A stretch of DNA of 64,000 nt from Favolaschia claudopus (lineage: Eukaryota > Basidiomycota > Agaricomycetes > Agaricales > Mycenaceae). The stretch covers positions 248,001-312,000 of the forward strand of contig JAWWNJ010000113.1 of the NCBI GenBank assembly GCA_037176885.1. The letters run 5' to 3'. The notes below the pieces were generated by a model. It worked only from the letters and a program-made list of their open reading frames with translations. It did not search any database and had not been told where the DNA came from. Positions 1-11,989 of the stretch are shown here, one piece after another (the first letter of the stretch is position 1; each line of letters starts with the position of its first letter). Position numbers and translations under genes: made by a program.

Positions 1-960
<960 letters not shown>

Positions 961-1800
961 TTGGAAGCCGTGAACAAGCGGACTGTGGATCGCGAGCGTT
1001 TATACTGCCTTCGAATCTCATGGTCCAGGCACGGGATCATTCGGTTGTATACACGGCAGCGTAGGCGAGACTACGCGTCGTTAGCTAGCGTACTTTCCGT
1101 AGACTTCCGTAGACCGCATAGCTCTAGTTGATGATGTTCTGATGCAGAAGAGGATGTACGTACCGTCATGAACTCAAAAGACTCGAAGAGGCCAGAAGAA
1201 AACGTGCGATTCAGAGATTCGAGGGACACAGTACTTTGCTGAAGGAAAGATGTGACCGAAAAGCCTAAGTCGATGTGTACTCTGACGATCGCGGATCCCT
1301 TGCCAAGAGTTACGAGTATGTTGCATGCGCAACAGGATAGCATGGGGAAAGAGAATGACGTTGCCGACGGTCAGGGGTGTACGGGGCAAAAATTATTTGC
1401 ATCCGTGGACAATCCGTAGATGCTCGGCCTTTGTTCCCTGTGTTCACTGTTTCCAAGGCAAGATCGACCGTCCTGTTCTGTTCAGCTTGCTTTCCCGCCG
1501 AGATGAAAAAATTGGTTGGTATACCCAAAGACTACCTAAAGGTGAGAATTCCTGGTACCGTTCTAGGTCCAGGTCTCCAAACCAAAGGAACGTTAGGTCG
1601 AGCACAACTCATATCACGGATTATATAATACATCTGATTGCCCCGCACGACCTCTTAAGAGGCATGCGCCTCCGTCAATTGCCTAAGTACATTCTGTCGC
1701 CATGTCCCGCCAACCGTCCGTTGAAGCTATCATAGAACCTCAGGAAACTCGTCCCTCACCCCCTCTACAATGGAGGCAAAGATTCTGTTGGTCTCTGTTT
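961..1800. other. Spacer without a supported gene
   Basis: About 840 bases between the start of the GMC gene and the foldback element. Short open frames occur on both strands (for example 1325-1735 plus and 1310-1528 minus), but none shows a recognisable domain, signal peptide or splice logic. It should hold the GMC promoter in its left part. Confidence 0.4.
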
Positions 1801-2336
1801 GTACCAAGGCCCTCCGCGTACCTCTCTCACGGTTGTGAATTCTCGTTCCAGTTTTCGTGAAGCGAGTTTTGAGTCGCATTTTTTTCACAACCCCCCCCGG
1901 GGGGGTTTATGAATTTTCGTTTGAGTTTTTGCTGAAGCACGTTTTGAGTCGCATTTTTTCGTAACCCCCCCCGGGGGGGGTTATGAATTCTCGTTCCAGT
2001 TTTTCGTGAAGCGAGTTTTGAGTCGCATTTTTTTCGTAACCCCCCCCGGGGGGGTTTATGAATTTTGTGCGAGTTGCTCGCAGAATCGAAATTTTTTCAC
2101 AACCCCCCCCGGGGGGGGGTTATGGATTTTCGTGCGAGTTGCTCGTGAAATGTGTTTTGAGTCGCATATTTTTCATAACCCCCCCCGGGGGGGGTTACGA
2201 ATTCTCGTTCGAGTTCGGGGGTTGTGAAAAAATTTCGATTCTGCTTACGAAAAAAATTCGACTCAAAACGTGCTTCACCAAAAACTCGACCGAGAATTCA
2301 CAGCCCCTCCGGCATGTGCCCGGAGGGCCTTGGTAT
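1801..2336. repeat. Foldback / MITE-like element with five GC-palindrome units
   Basis: The stretch is bounded by inverted copies of a 15-bp sequence, TACCAAGGCCCTCCG at 1802-1816 and its complement at 2321-2335. A second inverted pair lies inside: GTGAATTCTCG at 1835-1845 and its complement at 2291-2301. Between them are five units of about 63-76 bp, each centred on a run of eight C followed by seven to nine G (1891-1905, 1965-1980, 2040-2054, 2103-2119, 2179-2194) next to a GAGTTTTGAGTCGCAT-like segment. The final part (about 2218-2290) carries the unit sequence in reverse orientation. No coding capacity and no clear target-site duplication are seen. It resembles a non-autonomous foldback element, but the family is not recognised. 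Confidence 0.7.
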
Positions 2337-2560
2337 CAAAAGAAGCGGACATTTAGGAGTAGCTTCGGTAACTGCCGATTGGCGCACGCGATTTGACAGG
2401 AACTGCTTGATCGCTGTTTTGGGGGGCCAGTTCAATCCTTCGTGATGGCTACTCTAGCCGATGCACCACATATAAGTCAAAGTCTCACATTCTTTTCCGC
2501 CATGACAACCTTACCATATTCCCTCTCCCCCACCTTTATCCTACTCTAACTTAACTGGAA

Positions 2561-4231
2561 ATGTCTGAACCGCCGCCCCAAATACTTTTGTACGGTGGAA
2601 CGCAGCTCAGGACGCATTCCCTGAAACTTACTTGCATTTTTTCACAGAGCAGGACCGTTGGTTAGTTTGTGTTACAGTTTCCTTGCCAATCCGACTCACA
2701 GCGTCGCCGTAAGTTCGTTGGCGTGATCCTGAAATGGGCATTGCTCGGCGCGCTCGTGATTCAAATTTGTTAGTCCTCAACAAGTCCATGCGCGAATCAT
2801 ACTAATTTTTCTACTTTCCAGACGATTATCAGGCATATTTCCGACGTACTGACCGGACTGCTATCCGAATTCTGGGTAAAATTTCGATCTACGGATGCCC
2901 TTGATTCCGATATACTGAAAATCCCTCAAGTACATTTTGTTGGCGCCTTGGAAATCATTCAAGCGGTGTTGGTTTCCCATACCACTTGGTGGCACCTTGT
3001 TGAGAACTGGGGGAAGCCAAATGGGCTGCTCACTGCTGCTTGGTCGGGGACGTACATACCCATTCTCAACGGCATTGGTGATCTCTCTAGCGAGCATTCT
3101 ATGCATCGTAAGACTGACTTGACACTCTGTAGCGGCTGGAAGCGTTCAAGGCTTTTTCGCCTGGTGGGCATCATGCTTTCGAGCCAGTCTGTAGTCTCAC
3201 ACAATGAGCAGGAGAATATGGTTGTTCGAATCCAAATCCGTTGGCCGCCTGAGCTCAGCCTTAATTGTGCTGGTATGTCTGTCCCAACGTACGATTCTGC
3301 ATAAGGTCTAAATATTCTCAGACTGCTACGATACAGCTTGCTGGAGCTATCTGGGTAGCCGTCGAGGTAGGAACATACCTCGAAGCCAGTTTATCTATGC
3401 TGATGTTCCTCAGTTCACTCATGCGTCAAGGAATATCGCCAGAATAGACCTCATCGAATCAGCAGCGGAGGTAACTGTGTATTTCTATACTTGTCGCGAG
3501 TCCTTACCTTTCGACGAAGACTTGGCTGGCGGGGAGTTTTGTTTGTGACGTTATCATCACCGTATCGATGGTCTTGATTGTGAGGGAGGGCAAATCCTTG
3601 TACGCACTCCGCTCACTACCTCTCTAGCTGGTATCGGCTCGCCGGAAGACGCAGTCCTCGAACACCTTGTCCCTCCTTAATAAACTCATTATCAGCACGA
3701 TAGAGACGGGCGCAATAACGGCGTTCCTCGCTCTCATCCAGCTCGTTTTATATAAGGTCCATCCAAACAATTACTTACATGTGGCCATGTGAGTTCCAGA
3801 TATTTCTCTAAATCGCTCCAACCTGCTGACAGTTAATCCCGTCGGTAGAGAATTTATCCTCGGACAAGTGTACGTCCACCATACATCGTCGTTGAAACCA
3901 CCTAATCGCAACAAACTCGCATCTGCTTTCCAGATATTCCAACGTCCTTGTGGCCGCGCTCAACGGTCGACGCCACCGTGACACGGGTCAAGATACCGCA
4001 GCTTTCCACACTACGATTAAGTTTCGAAACGAAACGGAACTAAATCGTATCGCACAAGTCGATCTACCGGGCGTGGAAGGCGACGGCGCCAATGGCGCTA
4101 CTGGTGGCCCAACCTCCTCCAGCAATAGCACAAGCTGCTTACCTCGAGACGTCGTCTTTTCGAAGTTCCCTGAGGATTCGCCGCATGATGCTAGGCATCA
4201 TGATCTTGATTCGAAAGTCCACTCCGTCTGA
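2561..4231 (+). CDS. DUF6534-like multi-pass membrane protein, 5' end doubtful
   Basis: Basidiomycete-type multi-pass membrane protein resembling the DUF6534 family, whose function is unknown. Recognisable exons are an AFPETYLHFFTEQDRW segment near 2612-2656, the core IIQAVLVSHTTWWHLVENWG (about 2953-3012) with a following IPILNGI, a membrane helix STIETGAITAFLALIQLVLY near 3685-3750, and the C-terminal hallmark YSNVLVAALNGRRHR near 3930-3975, followed by a hydrophilic tail to the TGA at 4229-4231. The ATG at 2561 (MSEPPPQ) is out of frame with the next recognisable segment, and the first membrane helix usual in this family was not found between them. Either the 5' exons are wrongly placed here or the gene is N-terminally eroded. 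Internal splice sites were not all resolved. Confidence 0.6.
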
Positions 4232-4935
4232 GTTATATGGCGCTTAAGCTACTTACTGTATCCGTCCTGTATTTTCTAGTCTAAAAGGCCAACAGTTTAT
4301 GGGCTACGCGCTGCTTCGGGTGATATAGTCGGAATTGGGGTATGGAAATTTTTTATAGTGCAGGAGTTTTTCGGGTTGTAGCAGTACGCTCAATTTGGTT
4401 TGTATCCTCTAGTTCAAAAAGACCACAGTTTAGAGACCATGCAGGCATGCGCACCCGACTCCCAGCTTCGAACCAAATAGATGGATTCGAGACATCAAAA
4501 TCGCGGGACAAACACATATCTTATCACGTGACCGCGTTCTCCTCAATCGCGAGCGATCCTCGAGGTCTGTGAGCTGTTTCCTGTGAGATAACTGCTAGTA
4601 CATGCCAATGCCTTGTGGATGGACGCCGACAGGAGGAACTTGCGTCTTGCGAGGCAACAGTCCTGCAAAAGTCGACAGCCCTTGAGGGTTCTCCGCGAAG
4701 CACAACAGTTACGGGTGAGCCTCTAATAGAGATAACTTCAGAGGATGCGGTCATTCGAAACAAAATGCGACGGGGAGAGAAATGAGAGGCATTATCGAGA
4801 GCAAACATGGTGGGGATAAAAATACAGCAAGGTGTGAGTGGATGTAAAGTGTAGGGTAAAGTGAATGAATAAGAGAAATGGGAATAAAATACAGATAAGA
4901 GGAGGAGATCGTGTCCAGGCGCTGGAATATGATCG
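4232..4935. other. Convergent 3' spacer
   Basis: About 700 bases between the convergent DUF6534-like and cysteine-rich genes. Short open frames exist (4342-4572 plus, 4524-5126 minus) without recognisable domains; the latter overlaps the cysteine-rich gene in another frame. Presumably both 3' UTRs lie here. Confidence 0.4.
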
Positions 4936-5549
4936 TTAACTGCAGCAATCATAGCACGTCGTGGTTCTGTCAAATCATTCACGGTCAAACAACGCGCAAA
5001 AAAAAACAAAGAAACGCGACACCCACTCCTCCGGACTTTCAAAGCAGCACGCTCGGCATACAGTGCGACCACAGCCTGTACCCAGTCCAGATTCTTGGCC
5101 GTCCTGACCCTGGCGCTCACCCTCATCTTCCTCGCATAGAGATTTCTTGCGTTTCACCGGCGCTGGAATTTCGGCCGGGGAGTTGTTGTTGGAATTGGTA
5201 TTGGTATTCGCTGCGTTTACCGCAAGCGCAGGACGACGCAATGGTGACTGTGGTTTCGAAGACAAGGGTGCACGAGCTGTACATGTACGAGAGCACACAG
5301 TGCAAGTCGACGCGTTGCACCTTCGAATGAGGTTCAAAACTAAGTTCAGAGAATACAAAAGAGGGCCTACCGAGGACAGAATAGAATAGGATTCGTGGTC
5401 GCGGCGCGGTGGCACGAGGCGCAGACTCCGGGTGGCGTTTTCGGGGTGGTCAAAGCAGTTTGGGGTACCGTGGACGGTGTGCTCGACGCAGGGCTGAGCC
5501 GTCGTCGTTTCAGAGGGCGCGTCTCTCGCAACAAAGTAGTCGCAGCCAT
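4936..5549 (-). CDS. Small cysteine-rich, probably Zn-binding protein
   Basis: Three exons (5371-5549, 5027-5320, 4936-4966) separated by introns of 50 and 60 nt give exactly 168 codons, 167 residues plus TAA. The N-terminus is basic (LKRRRL). The defining feature is a series of paired cysteines: CASCH (about residues 42-46), CPRC, CTVCSRTC, then after a Ser/Asn/Pro-rich linker with a KRKK patch, CGRTVCRACC and a terminal CYDCC encoded by the tiny last exon. The pattern suggests two or three zinc sites of a treble-clef or binuclear type. I believe similar small proteins occur across fungi, but I do not recognise a named family or function. The KRKK stretch could be a nuclear localisation signal (inference). 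The last exon supports the model because it restores the final CxxC pair. Confidence 0.75.
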
Positions 5550-5822
5550 TCAGGTGAAAGGTACTGCACGGTCGATGATGAAGGCTAATAAGAAGCGTGG
5601 ATCGGCTTTTCGGCTACCTAAATCGGAAAGTAGCACTTGCTGGGAAACTCTTTGTAAAGCAACGAATAGTACATAACAAATACAACGAGTCTGTTCTTTA
5701 TTTGGTTTCAAGGTCCGTCCGTCCTTTATCTCTCCATCCTACACTCCGCCTCCCCCACGATCTAACGACGTTTCGGCACGGCCGCGGCAGGTTCAGTACT
5801 TATTGGCGAAGCCTACTATGGC

Positions 5823-8010
5823 TCAGACGTTAGCGTACAATCCCGCCGCTTTTCTAGTCTTGGTCATGGCTGATGCAGAGCGGTGAGCTGAGGCCCACAC
5901 AAAGTCACTAGCACGCACCTGCGATAATCGCACTTCCCACACCGCTCCCGTCTTCAGCATGGTGCGTCACAATGTTGCTGTATAGCATGCATTGATTGGT
6001 CTCAGCTGCAAGAATACAGAAGATGAAAGACATACCGCCCCTTATCGCCAAAGATATCCACCAAGCCTTCGTGTACTCTATCAGCGAAGCCTGGATATTT
6101 CTGGAACGACATTATCAACACCAAGCTCATCGACGGCAGGTAACATACGTTATACAGCGACCCATCCGCGCCGACAAGGCAGCCCTCCTCGAGATAATCC
6201 ATCTTGCTCACAATCGCGGCAATACCGCAGGCACTAAGCCGAGCCGCGCGTCGGCCGATCAGCTTCGCCAGTGCGCGGAAGAACTGGCGCTCCGCAAGGG
6301 TTGTCTCGACGGCGAAGAAGTGTGTGAAGATTCCGATGATCATGAGCAACTCGTCAGTTGGGTCGCTCTCCATGAGGGAGAGGAAAGCCGTATCGAGGAC
6401 ATATGGCACCTCAAGCTTGTAAGTGTTCTGGCCAAGGAAGAGCACACCCTCGTCGATGAGCTCGCAAATCACGAGCCGCAAGATTTCTCCGAGGTAACGA
6501 CCTGAGATGAGTTTCTGGAAGCGCTTCAGAGATTGAAGATGTACGAGAGAGGTGAAGCACCTCAAATGCTTGCTCCCCCGGCTTGTTGGATGATTCGTCT
6601 ACGATGACATCGTACTTGGTGCGAGGGAGGTGCTCGTGCTCAAAGGAGTCAAATGCACCCTGTATTGCTCGTTGAACGAAACGAAAACATGGCGATGGCA
6701 AGATAAACGCTGACCCATTCGCAGTTGATAGCCATGGAAGCATCATCGTCGATGCCTAGATTCTTGATTTTGGGGATGGCGCCAATGTTCTCCATGTATG
6801 CCGCATTGCAGCCAGTTCCAAAGATCACAGCGATCTTCGTTTTCGGGTTGACGTAGTGAGACGCAATGAGAGTACCGGTTGTGTCGTTGATCAGCGCGGT
6901 CAGCTCGACAGGAAGGTCCTGTGAAATAACCTGAGTACACGACTCGTTGGATAGAGGTAGGGCGATTACATATTTGGCAAGAGATTTGCGGAACATCTCT
7001 GCTACATCCTGGCCTTCCGTGTTTGCAGCACCGAAGCCCTTTGTCCAACGGATGAGCTCGCCGTGATCGATCCTTTCTTGCCTAGGGTGCAATTCAGAAT
7101 TGCGCCAATTTAGCAAAAATGAGTAGACTCACGAGCATGGATAAGAGAACTGAGAAAGCACTATGAGACACTGCTATGCAGTCCAATGTAGGCACCGCTT
7201 ACAGTGAATCCGAGAGGAAGCTTCTCTCCTGGCTGCAGCTTGAGCCCGCTGGTCTCGTCCGCAAGATGCGTCTCAACGAATGTCTTCAAGCACTCCGCAC
7301 AGAAGTCGAAAAGTTTTTGGCCATCCTCTTGCTTCTGCTCTTCCGTTAACCGGTACTTGGTTTGCGTGATCTCGAATTTCCCCTCGCCCTGCAAGGTGAC
7401 CAGGCACACTCGAAGATTTGTGCCGCCTGTGTGCAGAAAAAATTAGGTCAAACAACGCAAATATATGTTGGACTCACCAAGATCAACTGCCAGAAGGTCG
7501 CCAACCTCCTGCCCATTCGGCCACCCGAAAACGAACGTAGGGATCATAGGCTGAACAGAAAACCATCAATCAAATATCGCGACCCGGAAAAGGAAATCCC
7601 GCAATCGAAAGATGACATAGGGCAATAAAGTGCTTTTAGGACATTGCACGCACCACAGTCTGCTTTGGCTTGGCCAGACCGAGCTCCAGCGTCTCTCTGA
7701 AAGCATCTACGATCATCCGCATTCGTTGCGGCGTCAAAGTAAATCTAACCAGATATCAGCCCCGATCAGAAACGACTCGAAAAATCTGCTGCTTCGCACA
7801 AACTCTCGTATTTCCGCAGATGGTCGGCCATAGTCCTAGCAGCATTATCGTATGCCGATGAGTTTACCACTGGATAAGCAAACAGAGTTTATCGACAAAC
7901 TTCTTGGTCGCATGTGGGAGATCCTCTTCATCATGGGTTCTTGTATGCATGGCCATCGTCACTCCCGACGGGAGGACGATGCTGCCACTTCCTCTGCGAG
8001 ATGCTGGCAT
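5823..8010 (-). CDS. HXK: Hexokinase
   Basis: ATP-dependent hexose phosphorylation, first step of glycolysis, cytosolic. Start ATG at 8008-8010; exon 1 ends ...LPHATKK and joins, across an intron with a GTTTGT donor, to TMADHLRKYES, then LFTLTPQRMRMIVDAF. Clear family blocks follow in order: VFGWPNGQEVGDLLAVDLGG (phosphate 1), NLRVCLVTLQ, LPLGFTVS, the catalytic-Asp region LINDTTGTLIASHYV, the glycine-rich IFGTGCNAAYMEN, GAFDSFEHEHLPRTKYD, ISGRYLGEILRL, and the C-terminal adenosine block HHAEDGSGVGSAIIAAM ending LYANV and TGA at 5823-5825. About ten short introns. No lesion seen. It is head-to-head with the uL14m gene. The family is certain; whether it is a regulatory (Hxk2-like) or purely catalytic isoform cannot be told. 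Confidence 0.93.
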
Positions 8011-8116
8011 CGTTGGTGAGGCAAGATCAAGTTCAAGAAACGATGTGGATGTGGAGAGGCCAAGAAGTAGCCGTCACGCTTGGTGACCCGCCGTGACCGC
8101 TATCCACGCTCTCGCC
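8011..8116. promoter_or_regulatory. 106-bp divergent promoter between hexokinase and uL14m
   Basis: Only 106 bases separate the two divergent ATGs, so both core promoters and 5' UTRs must share or overlap here. A perfect short inverted repeat GTCAC-GCTTG-GTGAC sits at 8073-8087, and another GTGAC occurs at 8093-8097. It could be a factor-binding site; this is inference. Confidence 0.5.
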
Positions 8117-8639
8117 ATGATCGGCCTCAAAAGCACCTTGAACGTAGGGATTGACGCTCTTCCTCTCAAGATAACACTGGAGTTGACTAAAGCTGACCTT
8201 TGCGCGCAGATAATAGACAATTCCGGCGCATTAGTGGCCGAGTGCGTCAACGTTTTGAAGCAAAAGGTCAACAACGGCTGGGGTTCCGTCGGCGATGAGA
8301 TTGTCGTGGTAGTTCAGCGCGCAAGACCAATATCCGCCGCCGCCTCTGCCTCTGTAACCGCCGTCAAAGTGCGACGAGGAGACGTGCGTCGCGCCGTCAT
8401 CGTTCGGACGCGTAAAGCCGTGCGGCGACCAGACGGCCGACAAATACGCTTCGACGACAACGCCGCTGTCCTGCTGAATAACAAGCGCGAGATGCTGGGT
8501 ACGCGGATAGGCGGCGTTGTCAGTGCAGACCTGAGGATGAAGGGTTGGGGGAAGATTGCCAGTCTGGCGCCAAAAGTGAGTTCTTCTGGCCTCGCGGCAC
8601 CAGATCATTGACGTGCGAGTACCGCTTCAGGTCGTATAG
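8117..8639 (+). CDS. Mitochondrial large-subunit ribosomal protein uL14
   Basis: uL14 (bacterial L14 family), a component of the mitochondrial 54S subunit. Exons 8117-8143, 8210-8575 and 8631-8639 give 133 residues, close to the roughly 120 of bacterial L14. The first intron (66 nt) is divisible by three and lacks a stop, so the frame also reads through it; splicing restores [20 protein letters not shown], the expected L14 N-terminus. Then come [59 protein letters not shown] and SLAPKVV. The last three codons come from a third exon after a 55-nt intron with a GTGAGT donor. The ATG at 8117 is chosen because the in-frame codon at 8093 is GTG and the family begins MI.LKS. The protein is short enough to need little extra targeting sequence. 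Confidence 0.9.
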
Positions 8640-9548
8640 ACACCGTTTTCTACAACATTAATTCACCCCATATAATGCATCCCATTAAATCCACGGTAGC
8701 GCGACTTCCTCCCGACGCGTTCATACTCGCGAATGAATTGTCTTCGCTCTGCTCTGTTTCGATCGCTGCGCACTGCAGTGCATGTCAAGATCGAGGCCAC
8801 GCGGGGTTCACTCTTTCCGTACGCGTGCCGTTCAGTGGAAGGCTCGAAGCAAGCCGTCTATATCTCTCACCAAATCTGTATGAACGCAATCAAGTATCAC
8901 GGCCAATGCTCAAACTCGGTCTTCTTCATTCGTCATCCGCTGCGAGCTGCGCATGGTCTCCGTGCTCTTTCGAATCTCACCTTTGGATGCATATCGCTCC
9001 AGTCTAGGCTTGAAAAAAAAAACTATTTTCTCCTTTACTTCTCCGTTGGGGGCCATTGAACTCTCGCCGGAGCAGCTAGTCATGAACATTATTCAAAGCT
9101 AGTCGTTTGTGTGCGTTGCATCACAAGCAAGCAGCGCAGCAAAAAAACAATCGGCCTTGCACCAGTTTCATGGGTGGTATGCTTACCCCCCTTTTCAGCA
9201 CCGTTTTCAGGAACGGAAGAAATATAGCAAGCAGTATTGGCTCACCTAAACCAGCGATCATTATCGCGACTCAATTTCTTACCTTACTGCGGCTGCGGCA
9301 ACAGTTGCAATATTTTGGCGACGAATTCAGTGAACTCCGTGAGATAGCGGACATGTCGAACCCAACACGATCCGAATTGCTGAAATTGTCCGAACGATGT
9401 ACACAGCCTCGTGAATGTCTCCTTCGTTGCTGCGCAGGTCGACGTTCACATTGGGTACAAAAAGGTTAATCCGAAGATCACTATGAATCATATTCCATTT
9501 CTTCTTCCCCACTTTGTTTTCGCATTCCTCACACAATTTCCCTTCAAC
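8640..9548. other. Spacer without a supported gene
   Basis: About 900 bases between uL14m and the RTA1-like gene. Open frames at 8675-9059 and 9107-9469 (plus) show no domain or family resemblance. The right end should carry the RTA1-like promoter. Confidence 0.4.
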
Positions 9549-10597
9549 ATGGTTCAAGTCAAATGCCTGGGTCCGTCCTCGCACACTGAACTCCCTGCTG
9601 AAACTCACCAAACACTCAGATCCAAAGGAAAATCTTGACTACAACTTCCTCTACTGCCCATCCTTCCCCGCTGCCGTTATATTCTCAGCCCTCTTCGCAC
9701 TCACTACCGTCCTCCACTTAATCCAAGCAATTCACTACCGTAAACGCTTCTGCTGGGTCATTATCATGGCCGGAATATGGGAAACCGCCGGCCTTGCCCT
9801 CCGTGTACTCGCCGTGCTGCACACGACTTCCTCCGCATACGGTATCCCCTCCCAACTGCTCATCTTGCTCTCTCCACTATGGATCAATGCCTTCCTCTAC
9901 GTCCTCATGAGCCGCATGGTGTACTTCTTCGTTCCTGAGAAGCGCGTTGGGGGTATCAGTGCGAGGAGGCTTTCTCTCTGCTTCGTGTTGCTCGATATAA
10001 CGTGGGCCTCCTCACTTTCTGTCCTCAGCCAGGTTCATTGACTTTTTTTTCTCAGAGCCTTTTTGATGCAAGCCGGTGGAGGCTCGATGATAAGCAGCGA
10101 CGACCCGAAAACAGCTCTCCTCGGGATCCACATCTACATGGGCGGTATCGGGCTACAGCAATTCTTCGTCCTAGGTTTCACGGCGCTCGTCATCCGCTTC
10201 CACTACAAGATGCAGCGCCTCGAAGGCTCAACAGAATGGAAGCGGCCATTGTACCTCATGTACACTTCACTCGCCCTCATTACCGTATGTCGATTTCTCC
10301 ACAGCTGCCTCAATCCAATCTCACCGTCCTCAGGTCCGCATTGTCTATCGCCTCATCGAGTTTTCCTCCGGCGTCTACTCCACCCTCACCATGCACGAGG
10401 CGCCTTTCTACTGCCTCGAAGCTCTTCCGATGTTCATCGCGCTCTTGTTGTGGAATATATGTCACCCTGGCCAAGTCCTCGTTGGTTTTGACAGTGAATT
10501 CCCTAAAAAAGAGAAAAAGTCCAAGCGAAAAGGCAAAAACGAGACGGAAAAGGCGGATACTCAAGACGATTATTTGCTACGTCCATTTAGCCACTAG
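9549..10597 (+). CDS. RTA1-like seven-helix membrane protein
   Basis: Member of the RTA1/RSB1 family, fungal membrane proteins linked to lipid (sphingoid base) export and resistance to toxic lipophiles. The ATG at 9549 begins a 22-nt exon; removing a 49-nt intron (9571-9619) yields MVQVKCLDPKENLDYNFLYC followed by PSFPAAVIFSALFALTTVLH (first helix). Later motifs are FCWVIIMAGIWETAGLALRV, PLWINAFLYVLMSRMVYFF, LLDIT joined over an intron to AFLMQAGGGSM, then IYMGGIGLQQFFVLGFTALV, a splice into VRIVYRLIEFSSGVYS, and EAPFYCLEALPMFIALLLWN. The cytosolic tail is very basic (KKEKKSKRKGK) and ends LLRPFSH, TAG at 10595-10597. The core E/G/D-type residues of the family are present; substrate unknown. 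Confidence 0.88.
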
Positions 10598-10770
10598 TTC
10601 TTTTTGTTCGTTCCCGGGGTGTCATGGCTGTAGTCGAATGGACTTGCGTTTTTAGAATATGTTTGTTGTGCATACCCATCACCACATGTACAAAGACAAG
10701 GGTGGCGGTGCAATTCCGCCTGCTTTCAACCATCTCCCTCAATTGTCAGAGTGTGGTGCTGGCCTCCCCC

Positions 10771-11826
10771 ATGGCCAAAGCGTCCGTAGCTCACGACGCA
10801 CACGTCGCGGAACCCGAAGCTCAGAATACTTTTCTCACCTTGAATGGTTTCGAGTCCAAGCATTACCCGGTCTTGACGCTACCGCCCGAAATTGTCTCTG
10901 AAATATTCACGTGTTGCATCCCGCCATACCCTCTCTACCCTCCCGTCGCAGGCCCAGGCTCTCCGACAATCCTGACTCACATATGTCGCCAATGGCGCGA
11001 AATAGCCCTGTCCACGCCTCATCTTTGGAGGGCGATAGCCTTCCCCGGATCTGCCATGCGCATGCCATTAGACGACCCACTCCTCTCGGATCTACTCAGT
11101 CGTTCAGGGAGCTGTCGGCTTGCCCTCAAACTTATCGCTGTCCCCTCCGAATCGCAATGGGCGGTGATGCGCGCCCATTGTGCACGGCTCGAATTCTTGA
11201 AGTATATGGTCATGACTACAACCATCTACCCTCCCTACGGCGTTGGCACGCCGATGCCGCATCTTCGCGAGCTCAATATCTGGCTGGATGAAGACCTTGA
11301 CTCAGACGGCGCCCAAATTGCATGGGAGCTTCCTCTATTACATTCAGCCATCCTGAACGACTTCGCTGCTCAATGCCTCATCCTTCCATGGGCTCAGCTA
11401 ACCGTCCTTGGTCTGGTGCGTGTGTATCTGTCAGAGTGCACCCCCGTCCTCAAGCAGACACCGAACCTCGAAGTCTGTGAACTGGAACTCTATTTTGACC
11501 TAGAAGTCGGCAACCTGAGCAGCGTTACCCTGCCGCGGTTGAAAGCACTAGTATTCAAGGCTCCGAATTCGAATGTGCCCTCCACAGTTGAGCACGTCAG
11601 AGAGGTGCTCTGGGTATTTATCACCCCCGCTCTACGTATCCTTCGGATCCCGGAGAGGTTCTTGGGCCCGACACCGCAGTCTTCGCTCGCGTCCTTTATG
11701 ACGGACTCTGGTTGCTCATCACTACAAACCGTGTGTATCACTGGTTTTCGGAAGAGAGTGCATTCTACACTGTACCAGGAAGCGCTCCCTCGTACGGTTG
11801 CAGTGTCATTCGAAGATATGTCATGA
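10771..11826 (+). CDS. F-box protein (copy A), intact, divergent
   Basis: F-box proteins recruit substrates to SCF ubiquitin ligases through Skp1. The F-box core is YPVLTLPPEIVSEIF, then LTHICRQWREIALSTPHLWR, followed by a leucine-rich C-terminal region without clean LRR spacing. One open frame without introns. The frame opens at 10624, but that ATG lies only 27 nt after the stop of the RTA1-like gene, so the ATG at 10771 (MAKASVAHDAHVAEPEAQ), giving about 351 residues, is preferred. Unlike the six cassette copies and copies I and J it lacks the N-terminal coiled-coil segment, so it is an older or separate lineage. No frame damage. Substrate unknown. Confidence 0.8.
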   Translation: MAKASVAHDAHVAEPEAQNTFLTLNGFESKHYPVLTLPPEIVSEIFTCCIPPYPLYPPVAGPGSPTILTHICRQWREIALSTPHLWRAIAFPGSAMRMPLDDPLLSDLLSRSGSCRLALKLIAVPSESQWAVMRAHCARLEFLKYMVMTTTIYPPYGVGTPMPHLRELNIWLDEDLDSDGAQIAWELPLLHSAILNDFAAQCLILPWAQLTVLGLVRVYLSECTPVLKQTPNLEVCELELYFDLEVGNLSSVTLPRLKALVFKAPNSNVPSTVEHVREVLWVFITPALRILRIPERFLGPTPQSSLASFMTDSGCSSLQTVCITGFRKRVHSTLYQEALPRTVAVSFEDMS

Positions 11827-11989
11827 CGGGGGTTTTCTAATATGCATGGTGTCTCCACGACATACATCTGCTCTCTCAAAACCCTCACTAGGGATATCTT
11901 GATCGAGATTGCCTCAAACTGATACTTTGACCACTTTTATGCGGGATCAATACATGAATTCTTCTCCCTGCCTCTGCATGAGGTCTGAG

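Noticed and set aside
1071..1740. Possible small genes upstream of the foldback element
   Set aside because: Overlapping short frames on both strands without domain, signal peptide or coherent splice sites.
1891..2194. Regularly spaced repeats that might suggest a CRISPR array
   Set aside because: The host is a eukaryote, the spacers are themselves repeats and the units are poly-C/poly-G palindromes.
3222..3231. GTTCGAATCC, like a tRNA T-arm
   Set aside because: No matching acceptor, D or anticodon arms around it, and it lies within the DUF6534-like gene.
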